A stretch of 12,635 nucleotides of DNA from DASQPR01 sp035713725 (GTDB lineage: Bacteria > Actinomycetota > Actinomycetes > Mycobacteriales > Micromonosporaceae), in assembly GCA_035713725.1 (NCBI GenBank), contig DASTMZ010000070.1, positions 1-12,635 of the forward strand, in the 5' to 3' direction. Shown here piece after piece: positions 12,571 through 12,635 of the stretch; within the stretch, counting starts at the first letter, position 1; every line of letters starts with the position of its first letter. The notes beneath the pieces were generated by a model that did no database searches, was not told the origin of the DNA, and saw only the letters and a list, made by a program, of their open reading frames with translations. A program made the translations under genes and the position numbers.

Positions 12571-12635
12571 ATGCCGTCCTCTGACCCCCGGTCGGCGGGC
12601 CGCGTACCGGGCCGGGGGGGGGGGGGGGGGGGGGG
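12571..12635 (+). CDS. Possible start of the SOS-controlled gene (partial)
   Basis: An ATG at 12571 opens a frame (MPSSDPRSAGRVPGRG) that runs off the window into the poly-G tract. There is no clear ribosome site and only 15-16 believable codons, so this is a guess at where the gene driven by the damage promoter begins. It may equally be untranslated leader. Confidence 0.2.
   Translation, partial: MPSSDPRSAGRVPGRGGGGGG
12615..12635. other. Terminal run of 21 G, probable contig-edge artefact
   Basis: The last 21 bases are all G, directly after a further hairpin-forming GC-rich stretch (CCCGGT 12587-12592 with ACCGGG 12607-12612, enclosing a smaller CGGC/GCCG stem). A homopolymer at the very end is more likely a sequencing or assembly failure at structured DNA than genuine sequence, though a real G tract cannot be excluded. 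Confidence 0.75.

Noticed and set aside
12510..12612. 6C RNA or CRISPR-like repeats
   Set aside because: The hairpin loops lack runs of six C, the stems are not repeats of each other, and there are no spacers. tRNA or rRNA sequences were also not found anywhere in the window.
1..12635. Insertion sequence, prophage or island
   Set aside because: No transposase, integrase, tRNA-associated repeats or composition break; gene content is ordinary actinobacterial chromosome.

Overview
The window is high-GC actinobacterial DNA (Actinomycetota). The basis is strong G/C preference at third codon positions, GTG starts, leaderless-type starts, an IdeR-type iron box and a mycobacterial-type SOS box. Gene content and order recall the neighbourhood around pknL/Rv2175c/Rv2172c/Rv2170 of mycobacteria and the metF-kinase-bfr region of Streptomyces. 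That comparison is from memory and was not computed. Genus is not resolved.

Layout. 1-2.2 kb (minus strand, after the tail of a plus-strand gene): bacterioferritin ferredoxin bfd and bacterioferritin bfr under an iron box, then a SAM methyltransferase, a 59-residue single-pass membrane protein and a GNAT acetyltransferase carrying an apparent one-base insertion. 2.6-5.1 kb (minus): a small membrane protein and a PASTA-type Ser/Thr kinase. 5.3-6.8 kb (plus, divergent from the kinase): a tightly packed set of an Rv2175c-type DNA-binding protein (in mycobacteria the substrate of the neighbouring kinase PknL), two half-size lycopene cyclase subunits and an RNase Sa-like lipoprotein, the last three joined by start/stop overlaps. 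6.8-7.4 kb: an XRE-type regulator (minus) whose 3' end looks damaged, with an inverted and direct repeat block upstream. 7.4-10.1 kb (plus): a small Cys-rich protein, metF and a CDP-alcohol phosphatidyltransferase with a long disordered tail. 10.2-12.4 kb (minus): GNAT, YbaK-type deacylase and EamA exporter. 12.4-12.6 kb (plus): a damage-type promoter with a RecA-NDp/PafBC-like element and a perfect LexA box, followed by tandem strong hairpins. The sequence ends in 21 consecutive G, which looks like a contig edge.

How parts may work together: bfd/bfr store and release iron under IdeR control; kinase and Rv2175c-like protein are a probable signalling pair; the two cyclase halves form one carotenoid-cyclising enzyme; metF supplies methyl-THF. 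The most striking unexplained element is the right edge: a doubly DNA-damage-responsive promoter feeding a strongly structured leader whose downstream gene lies outside the window. Two or three apparent frameshifts (about 400, about 6960, possibly about 5115) suggest sequence errors or decaying genes and should be checked on raw reads first.
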